Source: Oasisia sp. SBJ-2009
Taxonomy: Eukaryota; Annelida; Polychaeta; Sabellida; Siboglinidae
Direction of reading: 5' to 3'
NCBI GenBank assembly: GCA_964017155.1
Contig: OZ024866.1
Coordinates: 28,074,605 to 28,138,604, forward strand
DNA length: 64,000 bases
Part shown: in pieces, positions 37,051-49,736 of the stretch
Layout of the letters: the number at the start of each line of letters is the position of its first letter
Numbering within the stretch: the first letter of the stretch is position 1
Made by a program: the position numbers and the translations under genes
The notes under the pieces: model-generated
Databases searched by the model: none
Told to the model about the DNA's origin: nothing
Seen by the model: the letters and a program-made list of their open reading frames with translations, nothing else

Positions 37051-38179
37051 AAAATCAGTACCATAGTTTTTTTATAAATTTAATTTTCAATTGAAATTAT
37101 ATTCTAAATACATTTAAAACACTAAAGTCGATTACTTTATTTCGTATGATGTTATTTCCTGTGACTTTATTTCTTGTAACCTTCTGTCTTTGTGTGTGAC
37201 TTTTCCATTACGTTTCCCTATACATTTCCTGTGCCTTTTTATCACTTTTCCTGTGTCTTTGTGATGTTCCGGTAGGTAGGTCACTAGTACACTGATACAA
37301 ACAACACACGTGTCACATGTCAGCCTCACCGGAGATATTTACGTAGTTGCACAACTGTCACAGACTGTGTCTCCTGTGGTGATCTTGGTCACCTAGGACT
37401 GGGTTCAAGGGTCGACTTGACTTGACTGCATCAGGCCCTATCTGCAGTATCAGATGCTAGACTGTGAACCTCAGTTGAGGTGATGCTGAGGTCTTTGATG
37501 CGTCTGTACCATATGTTGTATTAGTTCTGGCGATGTCTTCTTCATCACTGCTTGTATTCGTGACCTGATCCGAGCAGTGAGTGGCTGATAGTGATAGAAC
37601 ACAGATGGATTCTGGCCACTTTGACTTTGTGAGTATAAACCACAAATGATTCCTAACACAGGCACAAACAAATGGTTGGCTGTGTTTGCTGTGATGGCAG
37701 AAGTTTAGTTCAATCACCGGATAGTAGCGTGATCTGTGACAATGGTTAGGAAGTCACTACAACATATTTAATTTAAGCAGTGTTTTGTTTTCTCCAGATG
37801 AGATTTAACCAAGGTCTAAATTTATGCAAAGTAAACAGGAGTACATTTTACTATAGTAGTACAATGATTGAACTGGTGAATGGCACCAGTTACCCCAGTT
37901 TGTCTCTGGCCCAATATTGGGATGCATGTTTAATTTTATTTATAGCATCATGTTAGAGTATTGAGAACATTATGACAGTTGAATTACATCAGAAATGTGC
38001 ATTTCTTGACATTATGACACTTCAGTGCCTTCTTGTGTATTTGTCACTAGACCTGTGCACCATATGGCTCTGTCCAAGACATGATGGGATGTCTTGCGTT
38101 GTTCTTTTTTTATCTTTTATGGGTAAACTTTAAAACAAGGGCACCTATTTAAAAGCTAAAGTTGCATAAAACAATATGC

Positions 38180-38270
38180 AGACAATAGATGGATTTTGAC
38201 AGATAATAGATGGATTTTGACAGATAATAAATGGATTTTGACAGATAATAGATGGATTTTGGGATATTAC
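38180..38270. repeat. 21-bp tandem repeat, four units
   Basis: Four units of ATA(G/A)ATGGATTTTGACAGATA in tandem. The last one diverges into TTTGGGATATTACC. Confidence 0.85.
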
Positions 38271-38934
38271 CGATGGGACAGTGCCAGTAGCCTGTTTGTT
38301 ACTGATGCACATTGCAATAGATACATTTTATATCCTAATGTGTAAGAATAAAAACATTATCACTTGATAAAAGTTGTGTATAACTGATGTATTAAATGGC
38401 ATAATGGGGAGTGGCAAATTTCTATAATAAGGGTGTGTATATCAATTGTTTGTGAATATTTTTATTACCTGAAAGAAATATGTTCGTGTGCTTGTTTCAT
38501 GCTGGCAGATGACAATTAGTGCAACAGATAGACTACCATGTCAGCAATCAATAATATATGACATTCTGTTTGTAATATATGTGATGTTAGTAGATGTGCC
38601 ATCTTCTTTGAATTTCGAAATGTGGAAAAATGTCACCCTCACCAAAAAACCCTGACAGCATCCCACTTGTGGCCCCCAGCTGCAACCCCCCCCCCACTAC
38701 TGTAGGGTAATATCTTTGCCTGTCATCACACCCCCCATCCATCATGTGCCTGGAATTTTTACCAGTCCAAACAGTTTCCTACCAATAGTCGCACCACAAT
38801 ACCATTAGGCATGATATTGCAGTGGCAAATCAAATCCATAGGTCCTTAATTTCCTTCCCGTCCAAATGACACAGTTCTTACCTGCTTGCAGCTGAATCAG
38901 TCCGCCCATATGGCAGGGTGATGGGCTTCTGTAT

Positions 38935-39310
38935 TAGACAATAGTCAGACAGAAGTGTTTAAAATATTGAATGGGTATGAAAATATTGACAGAAATATTT
39001 TTCTCGGTTAAGGAAGAGAGAAGGACTAGAGGACATGGAATTGCATTAGCGAAGAAGCAGTGTAGGCTAAATAGTAGAAAATTCTCATTTTCACAAAGAA
39101 CAGTAAATAAACGGAACAGATTATCAACTGATTGTGTTGGTGCTTGTAGTGTTAATATGTTTAAAAATAAAATCGACATATACCTAATAAAGGTGGTTGG
39201 ACTCTCGATAAGCCAAATCGGCTTCCTTGTCAACCTGCTAACTAGAGTTGATTCTCTAGGTGGCAATCTTGTTAAATCTTGTAAAAGCTTGTTAAATCTT
39301 GTTAAATCTA
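38935..39310 (+). mobile_element. LINE 3' fragment (ORF2 C-terminus)
   Basis: The + translation gives VKEERRTRGHGIALAK, RKFSFSQRTVNKRNRLS and SVNMFKNKIDIYL, the standard ending of many CR1/Jockey-group ORF2 proteins (R-x-x-F-F/S-x-R-x-V-N-x-W-N-x-L followed by F-K-x-x-I/L-D). A short tandem AATCTTGTTA run follows at about 39268-39309. It is a 5'-truncated copy. Confidence 0.7.
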
Positions 39311-41334
39311 TGCACCCCCTAAACCCAATACTGCTTTCTCATAAGGGACCCCCAATTGGTCCCCTTCTGGAACAAAAAACCAACTCCCCCCCCCCAGGGC
39401 CACCAACAGTTACTTTTTTCTGGCTTCTGTAGGCAGCTGTTTCTCCTGACAGTTTGATCCGTTTGATCTCTTATTGCTTCAGAGATCATGATCTATTGCA
39501 GTCTTAGGCTAATTAGGGTGGTATTGACATGTCTACTTTCACCGGTGAAGACTCTGTGAATGTGTGTGGCTTACGTTGTCTCAAGGTAGTCTCAGTAAAT
39601 GGTTGTAGGTGTTCTCCTGTTACAACATAGAAACAATGTCTACAATACAAGTGAACTGTCTGATTTTCTGAAGCCTCTACAACTGAACAAGAAATATGTA
39701 AGTTTTAGGCCTGGTCGATGTTAGTAAAAAATATACACTAGTTTTCACTGTAGCCAATGTTTTTTTCAGTCCTTCAGATAGTCAATTGTTTTTTATTAAA
39801 AAGTACTTGCCAAGTCCAAGTACTGCACTCAGCAACATTGCAAGTACAAGTTCATGTAGATAGAGTACTTGTACTGGAATGCACGAGAACTTGACTACTT
39901 GACCCCATCCCCAGCACACATGCACACTGTGTCACATACGTGTGCACGTATGCACTCACACACTCTTGCTCACACGCCAGGATTTAGAGATCCAATATGG
40001 GACAGACAATCCTACGTGAATTCACAGTCATAGTCATAGATCTCAATCTACAAAAAAACCAATGACACTCAAAATCTTACTCTGCAGTACAGGAAACACA
40101 ACAAGTGATCTGTCATATTATATCATTGCCCATAATTATCATCTGTTGCAAGCATCACATTACTGATATGGCCAATCAATCTTGGTACACCATTTCCAAC
40201 TTTAATGTCTGCTTTTCAAGCAAAACGTTCAACAGCTACATACACATTGCACAAGATTGAGAAGCACAATTCCTTCTGCTGTTGTCACTGTGAATGACGG
40301 GTCATAAAATAACTTCAAACTGTTATTGACATTGTGGCTTGGGTGTAGCGGCAGTGACTGCCACAGAGGCCTGTCAGTGGCTCCATCTAGTGATTAACTG
40401 TGCAGTCAATATAATTCCATCAGGTGCGCAATTGTAGTGGGGACATACCACAGAATTGATTCCTATGTAGTCCAGCTTAAAAGAGCTCCGTTGTGTATTT
40501 TTTTGTTTTTAATTTCAGGAAGCACTAAATGTAGGACTGGTTAAATGGAAATGATATGTCTGCGTAGCATGGTATCACAGCTGCGGAATAATGACATTTG
40601 TCAGACAGTGACCAGGTGCATATGCACCTAGAGGTGTCAACATTGGCAATCGGTGGCTGACTGAAGCAAAAATGAAGGGGTGTCAGGTTAGAGACTGGAT
40701 TGTAGGAGAAAGAGATATGTCATTTTCACAAAATGTATATACAACATGTGTGAATGGAGGCTACGTAATGTCTGACATTTACAATACCATGGATTAAAAA
40801 ACCGATTGGGAAATCAAAGAAACGTTACAATGACTGCCTGTGGGAAATAAATTGGTTGTATATACCCTACTGGCAGGTTCAGTTTGTACCTAGGTTTCAC
40901 CCATTCAGTCTTAGCTGAGGACAGACCACAGTTGTACATGATCAAGATCAATTTATGTCCTACACATGAAGTGGCATTGGTTTTATGATAGTAATCCACT
41001 TACACGGTTGTCTAAGTTCGAATAACTTGGATACATGGCCATAATGTTATTTAAGAATCACAAGACTTACCACATTCGAATGTCCAGCAGTGGGTCAGAA
41101 ACATGCATATGTCAGCGGTGACTGGGTTGTGGGGGGGGGGGGGGGGATAATTGTATTGCACTTGTATTTACAGTTTTGTCAGTATTTGCACTTGTACTCT
41201 ACGTGGTGTTTTGAAACGATTAGTGCTTATGGATTATGGAATGAGCATTGTTCAAGGTTCAAAGATTCAGTTATGCAGCATAAATTAAACGTACTATGGA
41301 GCCTATGTTGAGACATCATGGGACAGTTTGACAA

Positions 41335-41720
41335 TCTACAGTGTTAGAGTAAATTACCCAGGCTCCATCAGGTGGCAGCACTTGTTAGCCCTTCACATCC
41401 GCCTGGGAGATTAATGCTCCAGATGCCAATGTTGCCACCAGGGCGGCCTTGCCCCAGAGAAGCTGATTGGCTCTCAGTGTAACTATGAAATAAAAACTAA
41501 GACAACGATATACTTTTATAAGATAATACATTTAACTTATATTTACACAAAATAAACAGAAATACAAATTTGCAGTTGTTTATGAAGCAGGAATTAAGGC
41601 AGGTTTAGCCTCGGTTACCCAGGCTCCGTGAGATGGCAGCATTTTTAGCCTGTCACGGATAACATTCAAAAGCCAGCGAAGTAACCAGATTGGCTTCTGC
41701 GCAAAGTACCGCAACTGAGC
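41335..41720 (+). mobile_element. unclassified dispersed repeat, copy 2 (inverted partner of 32340)
   Basis: It reads TTACCCAGGCTCCATCAGGTG, then GCCAATGTTGCCACCAGGGC, GCTGATTGGCTCTC, an AT-rich middle, then a second ACCCAGGCTCCGTGAGATGG. It is the reverse complement of the copy in the preceding intron over about 350 bp. The repeated ACCCAGGCTCC(A/G)T at both ends resembles short terminal direct repeats. Confidence 0.7.
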
Positions 41721-42799
41721 GAGAGTTGGCTAAGTGTGACTACTACAAAGTTTGATGGTTTATGTACTTGTGTCAGAATCTGAGCCACGTCATGTGACAT
41801 CGATGCATGAACAAGGTCGACTGTTTGTCAAAGGAAGGATGTACTTTTCTGTACAAAATGGCTCTGCATGTTTTGGCTATACATGTTTTTTCATGGGCTT
41901 TTAGTTGATCGAGTATTGATTACACTCAACTAATTATATCCATTTCATTAATAGGTTAAAAACATTTCCAGTTAAAGTCATGTTTTTTATTAATTTACTT
42001 GCACTCTGGAAATTACACTGAGGGGAAGTGTTGCATAATCACAATAATGTGATTAAGTTCTGAAGTGAAGCCTAAGCAAGGTCGGGAGCTAAGTACTCAT
42101 TACTCTTAGTACTCATTACTCTTAATCATAATAACTCTAATACCAGGTTATAGCAGTGGCCGAAAAAAATAGTTGTTTATTTTGGGATTTCAAACCTTTA
42201 AATAAAATATAAAAAATAGGATCTAATTTAAAGTTGTTTCCTAGAAGAAATAGCATCATTAACTGTTCAAGATCAAATCCTCATTCCCCCTAAAAACGTA
42301 GATATTGTAAATTCAGAATAATTGAATCTCATCTAGTAGTCAGCAATTTATGTTTTATACTCGATTAATCGCCAATATGGCAGCCACCGAACGGAAGTAG
42401 ATAAGAGATAGACATGAAATTGGATTACGAAGAAAATACAGTAGTTAGTAGGAGTTAAGTCTCGTTGGAATGGTGTAGTATTCTCATCTTGGGTGCATTT
42501 TGAACTTGACCTAGTTCTAGGACAGCAGGGGAGGTGACTAGTAGAAATAAAACAGATGATTAGTAGTGGGATTTTACCCTTATTCTGTTCTCGCCAGCCA
42601 GACGGTACTGTTGGCTACACCAGTATTGATCAGTATTACATACATTTCTTTCAGATTGTCTTGATTAAACGTTGAACTTGAGCTCTTCCAAAAAGAATTA
42701 GTTAATCAGGGTGTTCAGTTCGTTTTCGCTTCAGCCAACCGTGGCCCATGTTACGTGTAATGTTTGAGAAGGCCAAGTACTGTACCACTCACCTGTTCG

Positions 42800-44880
42800 G
42801 GGAATTGTCAAACGAGTAATGATAAGTGTTCCCGAATAACAAACCATGGGTTTCTAAACATCTAAAGAAAGTTTTGAACGAAAAGAAAAGGGTTTATTTT
42901 CTGGGAGATTTAGCTGAACGGAAGGAAGTTCAAAGGGCGGTGAAATCAGAAATTAGGAAAGCAAGAGAGAATTACAAACAAAAAATAGAACTTAAGTTTA
43001 AAACAGGTGATATGAGAACAGTATGGGATGGCATTAAGACCATGAGTGACATGAAGCAAAATGGATATAATTCCAAACGCTTATCGCCCTTAGGGGGTAA
43101 AGATGACGGGGCGTTTGCAGAGGATATGAATTCTTTCTATTCTCGTTTTGATAATCACGATTTTCGTTCTGTCATTGATGATATCATAAGCTCCACTAAG
43201 ACAGATTGTAACCTACATATCGATGAAAAAGACGTGTTGAGGGTATTCCAGTGCACAAATGTGCGGAAAAGCCCTGGACCTGATGGTATTTCTGGTCAGG
43301 TTTTGAAGAATTGTGCCACTCAGTTGTCCGGTATCTTCCATTCCATCTTTCAGGCCTCCCTTAGCTTACATAAGTCCCTACCTTGTGGAAAACGTCTATT
43401 GTTGTGCCTGTCCCCAAGAAATCTCGTCCTGCTAGCCCTAACGATTTTCGTCCAGTAGCGTTGACGTCGCACGTAATGAAGAGTTTTGAAAAAATCATTA
43501 AAATCATGACCCGTACAGACCATCTTTTAGATCCCTTGCAATTTGCATATCGGCCTGGGAGAGGGGTGGAGGATGCAGTCTCTACTCTAATAAATTATGT
43601 ACTTTGTCATCTTGAGGACGCCAAAACCCATGCCAGAGTTCTCTATCTGGATATGAGTTCTGCCTTCAATACGCTGCAGCCTCACTTGTTGTTTAAGAAA
43701 TTAATTTCCGAATTTAAGCTTGAATCTGAATTGGCGCTATGGGTGCTTGATTTTTTGGTGGGGAGACCCCAACAGGTTCGAGTGAATAACACAACTTCTA
43801 GCGTGAAGGTTGTTTCCACTGGCTCACCCCAAGGATGTGTCTTATCCCCTCTTTTATTCATTTTATACACAAATGACTGCAGGAGCATCCGTCCGAATAG
43901 GTACTTTATTAAATTCTCAGATGATACAGCTTTACTCAGTCTGTTGTCTAACGATGAAGTTGGCCATGGTCCTGTGTTAAACGACTTTGTTGCATGGTGT
44001 GATAGATCGTATTTGTGTCTGAATGCAACAAAAACCAAAGACATGTGCATTGATTTTAGGAAATACCCTCCATCCCAGTCTGATACTGTCATCCACGATA
44101 ACAAGGTAGAGGTAGTTGACGAGTATAAATACCTCGGCACAACAATTGACAATAAGTTGAAATGGGACCGCCACTGCAGTGTCACGTACAAGAAATGCCA
44201 GCAGCGTCTTTACTGCCTTAGAAAACTTCGATCCTTTAATATTGATAACACCATTTTATCCATGTTTTACAAGTCTTGTATACAGAGTGTTTTGACATTT
44301 TCTTTTATATGTTGGTTTGGGAACGTTAGCCAGAAAGACAAGAATAAATTGCAGCGCGTTGTAAATATTAGTAGCAAAATAACCCGGCCTCAAACAAACC
44401 TCTGTCACTGCTTTGTACGAAAAGCAGGTTCTCTGTAAAGCCAATAAAATAATTAACGACAGCACACACATCCTATATAACGAGTACGTCCTTCTGCCCT
44501 CGTCCAGAAGGTTCAGAACAATAACATCCAAAACAAACAGAAAGCGAGATTCATTCATGCCAAAGTCAGTACGACTCCTAAATTCAAAACGATAATCACC
44601 TCTGGCGTTATGTGTGTATGTTGTATTTTATTTATTTTTATTTGTAAAAGGAAGACCACAATTACAATTTAACTTTAATTTTAAAATTATATTATAGAAT
44701 TTATCTTGTATTTTATTATGATTGATGTTCAGTTACTGTTTTAATAATGAATTTATTAGCATTTTTTTATTTCTCTACTCTGTATTTTATATTTTTATGA
44801 CGACGAACGCTGCAAAATGAATTTCCCGGTTCAGGACAATAAAGTTTTATTGTATTGTATTGTATTGTATTGTATATTGG
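42800..44880 (+). mobile_element. L2/Rex1-like LINE, 5'-truncated, two frameshifts
   Basis: ORF2 is readable from about 42826 (FPNNKPWVSKHLKKVLNEKK) in three frames, with shifts near 43380 and 44400. Landmarks are SPGPDGISGQVLKNC, FRPVALTSHVMKSFEK, LQFAYRPGRGVEDAVSTL, YLDMSSAFNTLQPHLL (first catalytic Asp), STGSPQGCVLSPLLF, KFSDDTALL (catalytic pair as FSDD) and EYKYLGTTIDNKLKWDRH, with SFMPKSVRLLN at the end. The 3' UTR ends in AATAAAGTTTTATTG and a TATTG pentamer run at 44852-44874, the microsatellite-like tail typical of the L2/Rex1 lineage. The endonuclease is missing. Same orientation as the host gene. Confidence 0.85.
42826..44595 (+). pseudogene. LINE ORF2 (reverse transcriptase), frameshifted
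   Basis: Frame 1 runs from 42826 to about 43380, frame 2 from there to about 44400, and frame 3 to the stop at 44595. Only two frame breaks and few other lesions suggest fairly recent insertion compared with the element at 18930-22105. Confidence 0.8.
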
Positions 44881-45162
44881 GATTTCCTGTACTTGTTGGA
44901 GGGAGGAGGGGACTGTTTGTATGTTGTGACATTTCCACGTTTCCCAGAGCAAGACTAGCAGACAGGCACTTGTAGGCCAAAGTACAGCAGTAGCAGATAA
45001 ATACGTATCATCTGCATTTTGTGTAGGATATCTGCCAGAGGTAGTGTGTTGTCTCCACTCCAGCTTGCAAACAAGGTGTGCCCTCGGTGTAAGCATTTGT
45101 GGTTTCCCAGCTGGGAGAGTTAGGCAGTCAACCCACACCGTCTTACTGACTTTTTAATCCTT

Positions 45163-45206
45163 TGGGCCAATGGTCCAATGGGCCAATGGGCCAATGGGCC
45201 AATGGA
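45163..45206. repeat. 10-bp GGGCCAATGG tandem (CCAAT motif array)
   Basis: Five tandem copies of a 10-base unit, each with CCAAT. Short, probably chance expansion. Confidence 0.8.
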
Positions 45207-46206
45207 CCATGACATCACTTTGTGTCTGCCATCTGTCATGCACCGTTCCCTGTGCACTGTTAGCTCTCAGATCTCAGAAATCGTTGAAGATCTATTTTTC
45301 CAATTTTGCATAGACGTTTCTTAGGATCCTGACTGTAACTAATTCTTCTGCCCAAACAGCGGTAGGGGCAGCAGCAGTAACCCACTAGATCCCTCTTAAA
45401 CTGCACAGTTGCTGCCTGCATGTTTTAAGCTATAACTTACTACTTATTTTGTATAGAAATTGTGTTTATTTTGATGTTTGTTTAATTATATTTAAAAAGA
45501 CGTGACTGTGGCGTGTACTGGTTAAAGAAATATTGTCACAGGTAACTTTGTAAGTGACTATTAACAAAGATGAAAAATTAATATTCTAAACAACTATGGA
45601 GTGAAAATTCATATATATATACTTTATTGATATTGTCTGCTGTATTCATACAATATGGCTGTGTTTCTGGTCATCTCATATGAATAACCAGAAAAAATGA
45701 CAATTATATGATTACGTTGAAGAGACTACCACTCACGGGGTAACTTCCCGGGTAAGGGGTCAGTGACTATGATTAACCAAAACAAATTTCATTCATTACT
45801 GCCAACTCATTATATAGTCCAAATGACTTCAGGGCCACTTGGCCCATTTTTGATTACCTGTTATTACATTTCATGACTGCTTAGAGTAGCACCAAGACTC
45901 TGGACACCTGCCCGGAGAGCTCAGTGTCAATTGTTGCTTCTTGGAATCAAGGAACTACAAGAATATATGGGACGGAGTACAAGTACAACAGGTTCTGTGG
46001 ATCCGTACATTCAGCACTATTCCATGTGACATGAGCCAATGGCAGACCTTACAGGATAACACTTTTACCAGTCCAGATATTTTGTGGTCTACACATGTGT
46101 GTTAGCTCACATACATACAGGCCAGCCGCCAGTCGAGTGTGTATTAGTCTCTAAAAAAAACCCACACACATGTGACATCCGTTTTTAAAGCGTAATTAAC
46201 AACTTA

Positions 46207-46545
46207 CACTGCGCAGTGGCGCAGAGGTGGAGTTTTGGACTCTCGACTATGAGAACCCGGGTTTGAATCCTGTGCAGCGGTGTTAAAAGCTTGGGCAAGT
46301 TTTTTCACGCTACATTGCTCCAGTTCACTCAGCCGTATAAATGAGTATGTGGCTATAGGCAAGTGGTGAATATGTGTAAGATCAGTCTTCGCGCATTAGT
46401 TGCAGCATATGGCTGGATGCTTCCCAGATAAGTTGAGATGGTGTCTGAGTGAACAGGTCTGTCAGGGGAAGTAAAGTGTAAAGCGCTTTGAACGGTCCTG
46501 AGGACTGGATACTGCGCTGTATAAGAACGTACCTTTTTTACACAA
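46207..46545 (+). mobile_element. tRNA-derived SINE, copy A
   Basis: The tRNA-like head has a box A (AGTGGCGCAGAGGTGGA) and a box B (GGGTTTGAATCC). The body includes CTTGGGCAAGTTTTTTCAC, GGATGCTTCCCAGA and TGAGTGAACAGGTCTG. It ends AAAGCGCTTTGAACGGTCCT and GGATACTGCGCTGTATAAG. The arrangement matches copies B, C and D. Confidence 0.85.
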
Positions 46546-48399
46546 CATCTGAACACTTTGCTTGTAATCTTTGCTCATCCAGTAAAATTCACACCGTCTA
46601 AAACATTGAAAAGATGGATGGATGAGTGTCTATATAAATTTACAACTGGCGATTTTGTCACTGACTTGTCAACTCCTGCCCCTGGATTAGTGGAATTATG
46701 CAGTCGACCCTTGCTTTGTTGTCACCTCAGTTAAACAATCACCTCAAAATTAGGGTCATCCTATGAAAGTTCAGAATTATTTCCTAATAATAAAATATTG
46801 GGAATTAGTTCTGCTAACACAGTTAGTGATAGCAACACAACCAGAAATATCACTGCCAGTATTTCAGTGCCCAGGCTTCACTTCATTATGCTACATACGT
46901 AATTGTAATTAATTATATAATAACTGATGTAATTAGGGGTACAACTAATCCATCTGTGGTGTTACAGTATCATTACATGCGGCCTCATGCATTTTACATG
47001 AGTTCGTGACGTTAGCAGACTTGTTCAGAAGAGAACACATGTTCCTGACTGCTGAAGTAACGGATAATTAAGCATACCCTGGTCCTACTGACAGAATTAT
47101 CGATCTGTTTTATTTCAAGTTTTTTTTCTTCAGCCTTTTCTTTGAACGCCACCAAACACACTTTGCCCAGCCTTGATAAGAATTCACCAGGCTTGTTGAC
47201 ATGAAGGGTTAGTTATCTGGGTGATGCTGGTTGAGACCATTAAGAAGAATCCAATTATTCAAATAAGGCTTGACATCTGATTGGAACAGACCAAGCTTGT
47301 TTGTGCGTATGTAATATGTATGTACTATGTACGTATGTATGTTGATCGAGCTTTTCTACCTAAATGGTTTGCATCTTGCATAGGAAACCAGATTTCAGCT
47401 ACCTTGGGGGTACATCCTTTTGAAATAAACCATGCTATTATTTTATCAAAATTATTTAACAGCAGTGGGTTTTAAAAATAGGCTTCTGGAACAGATATAA
47501 TGGGTTCCCTACGGCATTCAAAGGTGTCTAAATAAAAAAAAATGGGGCACTCTGTGTGGTGTTGTATGCTAATATATTATATTTATGCCCAAATCATGTG
47601 CAAGTAATTTTCTTATCCTCATACATCAGCCTATAAAATTCAGACAGCCAACCATTGTCAAATTTGTGTGACTCTTAACTGCTGGCAAAGTCATGATGCC
47701 AGTAAGTTAAACAAAGTCATGGCTGGCCAGATTTCATACCTGATAAGTCACCCATGTCAGTCTGTGTAGTTTCGAAATGTTTCATCAATCTTAGGGTTTG
47801 TATTCTAGGCAGTAGATGCATGTAATCAATCGCTGGCTATGTTATTTTATACATAATGGAAAATGCTGTTCCTCAGTGCCGTGAAAAGTTGCAAGTTTCC
47901 GTTGAGATGGTTCAACATGACTGACTGCTAATTCATCCAATGTCATACATGCTTTCTGCAATTGTTGCAAGCTTCATAAATCATACAATCATCTTTTGGG
48001 GACGTTTGCAAAAATGTAAGGCACAAATGCATTGGAAAACCGTTATTTGCATGCAAATAACACCATCAGGGGACCTGGTTTGGCCAACTTCCTCTGAATA
48101 TTTACCAAGTGGAACAGACAATCTCCACGTAACAGGACAGAATTGGCTTGCAAGACAAATGACCGTTGTGTTGACCGCCGGCCTTGTATATTGACCACTT
48201 CTGTTGCTGGTCAGTGGCCGAGACGCTGCACGCATTGCGAGGGGAGATATCTTGAAATTGGGCCCCATGTCACTGACACACTGATCTCGATTCATTACAC
48301 ACTCCCCGGCGTCTGTGTTATGTAGACACATGCAATTGCTCGCCCCTCCCCGATCGTCCAGCTAATTATCAGTCAGCCAACAGGGGTATTATACCAGGC

Positions 48400-49736
48400 A
48401 ATCAATGGCGTTATTTGCATGCAATGAGTGACGCACGACCTGGCCAACGCCTGAGGGATGGTGTTCATGCAGGAATAGCCACGCTGCAACGATGGTTGTC
48501 TAGACTATCGGATGGCTGAACCGCCGAATCCTGCCACAGGTGGCGCTGGTGGGGTGGCCGAGCGACAGGGACGTTGGTTCCGGTAGCCCGGATGCTGCAC
48601 CGCTGTTGTCGATCAATACGACGGTGCTGTGGATGGGTGTGTTTTTTCAGTCACTGATTGGGTATTACCGTGGTATTGTCAAGGGTGGAGCGGTCGGCGT
48701 AGGTCGACATGCGGTGGGATTACACACAAAGTTCAGCGGCAGTAACGGGATGGATCGTTTGCATAGATCATTGTTGTCTTGTCGCAGGCAGACGGACGGT
48801 TGTGATAAGTTGGTAGCAGCGGGAAGCACTGGAGCCGTTCTGTGGGTGTCTGTCGCATGTAGATGTCCAGGGAGCATACCTCCGTTGAGGGAGCATAACT
48901 AATTCATCTCAGGAGGTAACGTCTGGGACGTCTGCAGCGTTCACGTGGAGTTGACTTGATTTGTAAATGCATGAAACGTCCACCAGAATCAACCAGATGA
49001 CTCACAGATTAACGCTGGTTTATACTGTCTTTTATTGACGCAGTCACCTGTTGTGTGTCAGTGTCGTCGGCGTAAGTCGACGTGTCACTATGCCCTTTCC
49101 GCCAGCTGAATAATTGATGACTAACTGCGAGGGAGTTTTTGTCGCGTGTGTCTCACGTCGGAATTCTGACAGTACGACAGGTGTGACATGTGGCAAGTGC
49201 CACGCGAGAATGCACGATGTCAGTGGGCGGGCAACGTACAGTCGTGTGAGTCCCCTCGTTATTGACACTCGGCTGTTTTGGAGTGGTGTCGAGGACGTGT
49301 GTTTACAGAGGAAGTGCTGGTATTGATCCGCGTGGTCAATGCCTGCTCCGAGTCGCTGTCATAATGTACGATTGTGTGGTAATGAAACCTGAAACACGTG
49401 GGCGGGCATGATTGGACATGTGTGGATGGAGTTGAGATGAATATCGCTGTATCCACGTCATATACGAACACACACGCATAACTGACAACAAACAAACAAA
49501 CATTGGTGACACAGCTCTTGCCTTGCACTGTTTTCCTGTCATGTGACGGTCTGGGAATGACGGTGCACAACTCGGCGACCCGAACACTGCAGCTATCCCA
49601 CAATGCCAAGCAGGCGGACACGCCGCTTCCTGTGGTGGTGTCGAAGGAGTCGGAGATGGTCTCCGCGATACGTACACTACGCTACCACTACCAGCTCAAG
49701 GTCTACCTGCCGCTCTACCGACTCTTACATTTGCAG
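48400..49736 (+). promoter_or_regulatory. GC-rich block, candidate internal promoter of the SCHIP1 gene
   Basis: The sequence is CpG- and GC-rich compared with the rest of the intron and leads directly into exon F. Vertebrate SCHIP1 is known to use internal promoters that give short isoforms lacking the IQCJ part, and this block sits at the equivalent place. No TATA box is seen. Inferred from composition and position only. Confidence 0.4.
49557..49736 (+). CDS. SCHIP1: candidate alternative 5' coding extension of exon F
   Basis: From an ATG at 49557 a frame runs with no stop straight into exon F. It includes SEMVSAIRTLRYHYQLKVYL and its codons end largely in C or G, like the proven exons and unlike the introns. 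This suggests a short isoform whose first exon is exon F extended by 60 codons. The alternative is ordinary GC-rich intron sequence that happens to be open. The same sequence also makes a good acceptor (CTCTTACATTTGCAG). Confidence 0.35.

Larger units (their letters stand above)
34820..49736 (+). other. intron E-F (14.9 kb, the largest)
   Basis: Contents in order: MITE copy 5 and a retroposon tail (36853-37050), 21-bp tandem (38180-38270), LINE 3' fragment (38935-39310), inverted dispersed repeat (41335-41720), L2/Rex1-like LINE (42800-44880), CCAAT decamer array (45163-45206), SINE (46207-46545) and a GC-rich promoter-like block (48400-49736). 35000-36850, 39420-41330 and 46550-48390 show nothing recognised beyond ACTTGTACT-type repeat at about 39800 and 42100. 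Confidence 0.7.

Noticed and set aside
37457..37717. Minus-strand frames with LTARIRSRIQAVMKK, suggestive of a transposase scrap
   Set aside because: The resemblance to mariner-type RIR motifs is too short to support a call.
48540..48600. Possible tRNA gene (GTGGCCGAGCGACAGGG, then GGTTCCGG)
   Set aside because: Only a box-A-like string followed by a poor box B at wrong spacing; no cloverleaf could be drawn.
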